From the NCBI GenBank assembly GCA_027625915.1, contig JANTQA010000038.1, forward strand, positions 865,879-929,878: DNA of 64,000 nt, written 5' to 3'. Below are positions 59,341 to 64,000 of this stretch, in pieces. Both the position numbers and the translations under genes were made by a program. The stretch comes from Anaeramoeba flamelloides. Its lineage: Eukaryota > Metamonada > Anaeramoebidae. The notes below the pieces were generated by a model that saw only the letters and a list, made by a program, of their open reading frames with translations, searched no databases and had not been told where the DNA came from. Positions within the stretch are counted from its first letter, which is position 1. Each line of letters opens with the position of its first letter.

Positions 59341-59910
59341 ACTACCAAGTACCATCAAATGTATATCCTTCCCAGAATTCAAAAGAATAGAGTAAAATCA
59401 AAGGGTTTTTTTATATATATATATATATATTTAAATTTTGGAACATTTAGCAATGTTTTCTTCCGGGTTTTAGTTTGATTGTTAAATTTTCAAGATTTTT
59501 TTGAGGTTTTCTATTTTATTTCAAAAAGTAAAAAAAACCTAACGAAAATTCATTTATTTTATATTTAAACTGAAAATCCAAAAAACCTAAAGACACATTT
59601 TTTAATTTGAGAAAGAAAAAGAAAAAATAAAGAAATTTTGTTTTTATTCTAAAAAGCAAGAAAAGCTATTGGTGCCTTTCCAGAATTCAAAAGAATAGAG
59701 AAAACTCAAGGATTTTACTCTATTCTTTTAAATTCTGGAAAAGATAAGGTGATTTTTATTGGGGTTTTCTGTATTATTCTATAAAATCCATTGATTTTCC
59801 AAATCAAAAGAAAACTTAAGAAAACCAACAACAATTTTTTTTAATTTAAAAGAATAAGGTAAAATCTTAGATTTTTACTCTATTCTTTTGATTCCTAGAA
59901 AAACACAGAG
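59341..59910. repeat. Cluster of hairpin elements (copies G, H, I)
   Basis: G at 59370-59450 has an intact left arm (CCAGAATTCAAAAGAATAGA) and a decayed right arm across a TA run. H at 59677-59744 has both arms and GGTGCC on its left. I at 59843-59903 is decayed. Fragments ending AAAACCTAACG lie between them. Decayed decamers (CCAAGTACCATCAAATG) precede G. Confidence 0.75.
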
Positions 59911-60250
59911 ACAGTAAGCTGTAATTCATTATCCCATTCAAAACTTGAAAAAAATTTACTTTTTAGCAAAAATATAAAAAGTTTAATAAAGATAAAAATA
60001 AACTTGACAAAAATTTAACCAGAAACAAAAACAAAATAAATCAAATGGAATTGTAAATAAAAACTAAAATTAAAGGTAATTATTTTAATTTTTGTAAAAA
60101 AAAATGGAATTGTATAATTTGTGTAATCTAAAAAATTAAAAAAAAAAAAATAAAAATATCTAAAAAAAAACAAAAAGATGGCTTAGTTTATAAGCCATAA
60201 AAAAAAAAAAGGAGAAAAAGATGGATTATGGAAAAGTTTAGTAAAAAAAA

Positions 60251-60838
60251 TTAAAAGCCACTTGAATTTTCTTCAAGGCTATCATTACTAATTAATTCGT
60301 CATCATATTGGTTTTCTGATAATTCGAACCCATTTTCGTTAAACTCTTGATCTGAAATATTGGATGTATTTGAATCATTAGAAATTTCTAATGAACCAGC
60401 TTGTATTGTATTTTCGTTTAATATTTTTCTAGATCCTTGAGTAGGTACAAATTGTATTGAAAAGGCAACCATCCATAAATTTAAAACAATTAAAAAAGAA
60501 ATTTCCAAAAATGAAGAGCTTGATAATTTTAATGATTTCTCAAAAGCAATTGCTATGATCACAACGACAAATAAAGAAATAATCGAATTTGATAAAAAAA
60601 TCCATTTGATGTTTAATTCAGGATGTGGTATACATTCAATTCTTGACCTAAAAAATAAATAAAGAAACCAAAATACCGCAATAAATTGAATCAAAAGAGA
60701 GATGACAACAACGGGATAATTTGTTTTTTTCCACGGGAATAATTCATGATGTGTAAAACCCCAACTTTGTAATCTTCCAAAGATTGCTTCGGTTGTGAGA
60801 AATGCAAAAAAAATAACTGCAAAAATAATTTTAATCAA
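60251..60838 (-). CDS. Four-helix membrane protein, start unresolved
   Basis: An open frame to TAA with four hydrophobic helices: IIFAVIFFAFLTTEAIFG, the YPVVVISLLIQF region, the WIFLSNSIISLF region and the FLEISFLIVLNLW region. A hydrophilic acidic C-tail of about 55 residues follows (QAGSLEISNDSNTSNISD). No in-frame ATG precedes the first helix; the frame begins at TTG 60838. A TTTTTGCAG at 60814-60822 on the minus strand looks like a splice acceptor, so the true start is probably in an upstream exon I could not place. Conserved-looking features are Gly-Arg-Leu-Gln-Ser-Trp-Gly after helix 1 and a Pro-rich IPHPEL loop. No family recognised. Confidence 0.6.
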   Translation of the reverse strand: MIKIIFAVIFFAFLTTEAIFGRLQSWGFTHHELFPWKKTNYPVVVISLLIQFIAVFWFLYLFFRSRIECIPHPELNIKWIFLSNSIISLFVVVIIAIAFEKSLKLSSSSFLEISFLIVLNLWMVAFSIQFVPTQGSRKILNENTIQAGSLEISNDSNTSNISDQEFNENGFELSENQYDDELISNDSLEENSSGF

Positions 60839-61212
60839 ATAGAAAGTTAAAAACCCTCTTTGAACGTTGTTCTATTTTAAAAAGAAATTGATTATTCAAA
60901 AAGAAAAATAATAAAAAATAGGAAAAAAAAAAGATAGAATTAAAAATAAATTATAAACAGTAATTAAGAAACGGGAAAATTTATTTAAATTTTTTTCTTA
61001 ATAAGCCACGAAAAGATCAATAAAACAAAAACCTTAAAAAATTAAAGTAAAAGAAAAAAATTAAATTTATTTGAAAAAAGTGCGAGTAGAAAACAATTTT
61101 CAAAAGTATCTTTAAAACAGTCACCATACTAAAATAGAGCTATTTTGAGGGCACTATTAAACATCTTTTTATTATTTTTTTTTCAAAAGAAACTACAAAT
61201 TATTTAATAAAA
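60839..61212. other. Region between the membrane protein and the TIR element
   Basis: May contain a first exon for the membrane protein. The only upstream minus-strand ATG nearby is at about 61128, and its frame does not join convincingly. Confidence 0.3.
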
Positions 61213-62410
61213 TAGAGGTTTTGATGATAACATGCTAATATTCACGATAAAGTTACAAAAATTGCGATAATTTCCATCAAATCGAGATAATATCAGAAAA
61301 TCGCGATATTCAATATTATCGCGATAATATAACAAATCGCGATATTCTATAAAATCGCGATAAATGCCAAAATATCGCGATTAAAAAGTAATCGCGATAT
61401 AATAGTTGATGAGTTTTTGGGTTAATTTAGAAATATTTTTACAACGAAATTTTTTTTTTTGATCAAAAAATAGATTTGGTGAAAAAAAGTCATTCTTTGA
61501 AAAAACAACAAAAAAGATACTTGATTCAATCAATATCAGATCAAAGAGTTTTATTGTGTTTTCATTTTAGTTGGTTGTCAAACTTATCGATCCTTTTAGA
61601 TCAACAACAATAAGAACTAAAGAGAAATAAATATTTTTTCAGTTAATCGTGGTGTTGTAAATTAAGTTGAATAAAAGACCTTCTAAAACAACCAACACTT
61701 TATCTGTTCTTTAAAGAATGTGTTCTTGGGTTAAAACATTTTCAATATTCTCCGAAAGCTAAAAGGGGTCGGTAAACTTTTCATTAGCTTTCACAACATC
61801 CTTGCCAGATGATCACCAATTATTAAGATTTTTTATAGATTTGTGTTCTTGTTCTTTTTCTTCTTTGAGCATCTTTGTATTGGACAGAAAACACAATTAG
61901 AGCTTAGAGGTTATTGTTTGACCGATCACCATAAGAAGGAAAATTATTCTTTATTCTTTTTTGCCATTTAAAATTGTGAATGTAACAACTACATTTTAAG
62001 AAAACACATCTATCTTATATTCAAGTGTATTGTTGAAATGGGTAATTATTAGTTTGATCATAAAATTTGTTTGAGATTTTATATTTTGTTAAAAAAAAAA
62101 TAAAAAGAAAAAAATTTTGCATTTCCACTACAAACCAAACTCATTCCCTTTATAAGAGTTTTCTGTCTTTCAAAACTTTCAAACACTTGAAGACAGTACA
62201 CAACCCTTACAAACACTTTCAAACATTTATGAAAGGGGAAAGTGTTGTAAAATTCAAGAGATTTTTTTAAGGTAATCTCAAAAAAATAATTTTTCATTTT
62301 TTCGCGATAATGTTGAATATCGCGATAAAGTTGGGTTAATCACGATTTTTAATATTATCACGATTTTATTGTTAATATCATGATAATATATGTTATCATC
62401 AAAACCTCTA
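61213..62410. mobile_element. 1.2 kb TIR element with ATCGCGAT palindrome arrays
   Basis: Perfect terminal inverted repeats of 21 bp start TAGAGGTTTTGATGATAACA at 61213 and end at 62410; the tips are TA, consistent with a TA target duplication. Inside the left end (61295-61405) six TCGCGA palindromes occur, each set in an A/T frame such as ATATCGCGATTA. Two more occur near the right end (62303-62325), with degenerate forms (TCACGA, TTGCGA, TCGAGA) outward of them. The interior has no transposase and only short frames, so it is a non-autonomous element. Sub-terminal palindromes are typical transposase-binding sites. Confidence 0.8.
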
Positions 62411-62444
62411 GTATATTTTTTCGAATTCACTAAAATAACGCAGG

Positions 62445-63000
62445 ATATATTATTTATTTTTTGAATTCAGATATCCTGATTTTGTGATTATTTTCATAGG
62501 CAAGACAATTCCAGAGAAAATGATCCAAATTTTCAATGTTATTAATTATTTATTTTTTTTTGTATAATTTCACAATATTTTGATTTATTTTTGTTCATAG
62601 CGTAAGAGTGCCTATTTAAATAGTTTGTGATCGTTCTTTGTTTTAAAATTGAAGTTGAACCTTTACATTTTTGAAATTTTTTGTTGTTAGATTTTCCAAC
62701 ATGTACCATTCTTGTTAAATATTTTTGAACTTTCCAAATCGAACTATTTTCTTAATGATTAATTCGGTATTTATCAAATTCAATTTCTAATTTTTTTAAT
62801 GTTTTCGATTTACAATTTAGATTTTCTGATTTTTTTTTCTCGAAATTGCTAAATTTTGATTATTAAATTGTCAAGTCCATGATTAATAATTTTTGAATTA
62901 ATTTAAATTTTCTTTTGTAAAATAAATATCATAATAAAGCTATTTTTTACTGTTGTTTTATAAATAATTCTTTGGGAATGTGGAGTTTAAAAAAGGATTA
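62445..63000 (-). mobile_element. LINE 3' fragment, subfamily B
   Basis: The minus strand reads TPHSQRIIYKT, KKLEIEFDKYRIN, IWKVQKYLTRM, GSTSILKQRTITNYLNRHSY, NKNKSKYC and LDHFLWNCLAYENNHKIRIS, in the same order as the 36190-38037 copy. It lacks both hairpin insertions seen there, so it serves as the uninterrupted comparator. Broken by stops and shifts. Confidence 0.8.
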
Positions 63001-63607
63001 TTTTTCCATTTATTTTTTTTTGAGTTAACTTTTTTTTTTTAAGAAAGAATTTTTATTTTTTTCCATTTTTTAACTGGCTGAATTTTCTGTAACTTTGGAA
63101 GAAGAGTTAACAAAGAAAAAAGGCCAAGTGATTACTTTCTAATACTGGTATACTGGAATATTACTGTATGTATAACTTTGAAAAGAAAAAAAGAAAAAGC
63201 AAATGCAAACAATATCAATAACTAAAAAAATATATTAGATCAAAAAGAAAAAAAAAAAGAAATGATAAGCTTCCAAACAACCCTCGCCAAATGAATATTC
63301 ATGGTCATTTATCAAAATAAAGTAATTTTAACCAAAAGTAATCTGGTTGTGATTTTGGACGTTCTTAATTACTGTATATTGTTTTTAGTTTTTTACCAAT
63401 TGCTTCTTCGAAACTTTTTTATTTTCTTTTTTTCCTTTTTTCTTACCAATTTTTAAGTTGATATTTTTTCACTTTTATAAAGTACAAAAATAATTTGAGT
63501 TTTTTGAATTTCTCTTTTGCAATCCTTGTTGTTAATTTTTTGAAGTAATTTTATTTTTAAGGGACTAGTTTGATTTTTTAAAAAAAATGAAACCTGTGAG
63601 AATATTA
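63001..63607. other. Intergenic, no gene seen
   Basis: AT-rich with no recognised content. Confidence 0.4.
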
Positions 63608-63795
63608 ATTTTAATGTTTTTTGTGTAATTTGTGTTTTGGCTTTTAAAATATATGATTTAACCTCATCTAAACAATTTATTAATTATGAGTTTATTTTTT
63701 GGATTCAAAATTTCCATGTTTTCAATATAAGAGGAAAAAAAGTATCCTATTATCTTTATTAACAATTAAGTTAATTCTTGAAAATGGGTAAACAA
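63608..63795 (+). repeat. Dispersed repeat family E, copy 2
   Basis: Matches 6040-6225 over about 185 bp in the same orientation, including ACAATTAAGTTAATTCTTGA. Confidence 0.65.
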
Positions 63796-64000
63796 ATTGT
63801 TCGTTTTATGTTGGAAAAAATTGCTTTTAAATTTTTTTTTTTTTTATTTTGTTAGTATTATTAAATATTTTTATTTCAATAAAAATTAATAATAAAACTA
63901 GTTGAGGTATAAAAGATTAAAAATAAATGAATATTTGATAGAAGTTTAACAAAAAATTTATCAATGAATTTAGATCTATTCAGTAAAAATTACTTTTTTT

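Overview
The window is nuclear DNA of a very AT-rich, free-living-type protist. It has no bacterial operons. Genes carry GT-AG introns, with poly-T or poly-A runs inside the introns and beside the genes. Proteins carry long Asn, Asp, Lys-Glu and Gln tracts, as in dictyostelids and other amoeboid protists (Anaeramoeba is also plausible). Stop codons are mostly TAA with one TAG, so the standard code fits. Sequence alone does not settle the genus. All protein identities come from recognising family motifs by eye; no search was run.

Genes, left to right: a 5'-incomplete BEACH-WD40 protein (2-5959, +); a FANCM/Mph1-type DNA helicase (9671-14929, +); TRAPPC8, rebuilt from three exons (17725-25021, -); a small unknown protein (29269-29694, +); EMC2 in two exons separated by a 3.8 kb intron (35529-40226, -); RACK1 in three exons (41398-43171, +); a BTB-BACK protein with an extra C-terminal alpha/beta domain (48692-50611, -); Ran GTPase in four exons (54499-55684, -); and a four-helix membrane protein with unresolved start (60251-60838, -). 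The exon joins of TRAPPC8, EMC2, RACK1 and Ran are phase-consistent and restore family alignments without gaps at the joins. The genes are ordinary eukaryotic housekeeping functions (vesicle tethering, ER membrane insertion, ribosome signalling, nuclear transport, DNA repair). They are not a functional cluster.

The space between genes, and two introns, is a graveyard of transposable elements. At least six decayed non-LTR retrotransposon (LINE) pieces are present. One is a reverse-transcriptase copy inside the EMC2 intron. There are also a TA-flanked MITE family, a probable Tc1/mariner-like pair next to TA microsatellites, and four further dispersed repeat families recognised by comparing the window with itself. 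Two elements stand out. One is a family of roughly 40-85 bp perfect-to-near-perfect hairpins with TAGG/CCTA (or TAGC/GCTA) tips, often preceded by AGTGCCGTCA-type decamers, some of them inserted in LINE coding sequence. The other is a 1.2 kb terminal-inverted-repeat element (61213-62410) carrying a dense array of ATCGCGAT palindromes, which are extremely rare elsewhere in such AT-rich DNA.

No rRNA, convincing tRNA, CRISPR array, virus-like element or toxin gene was found.
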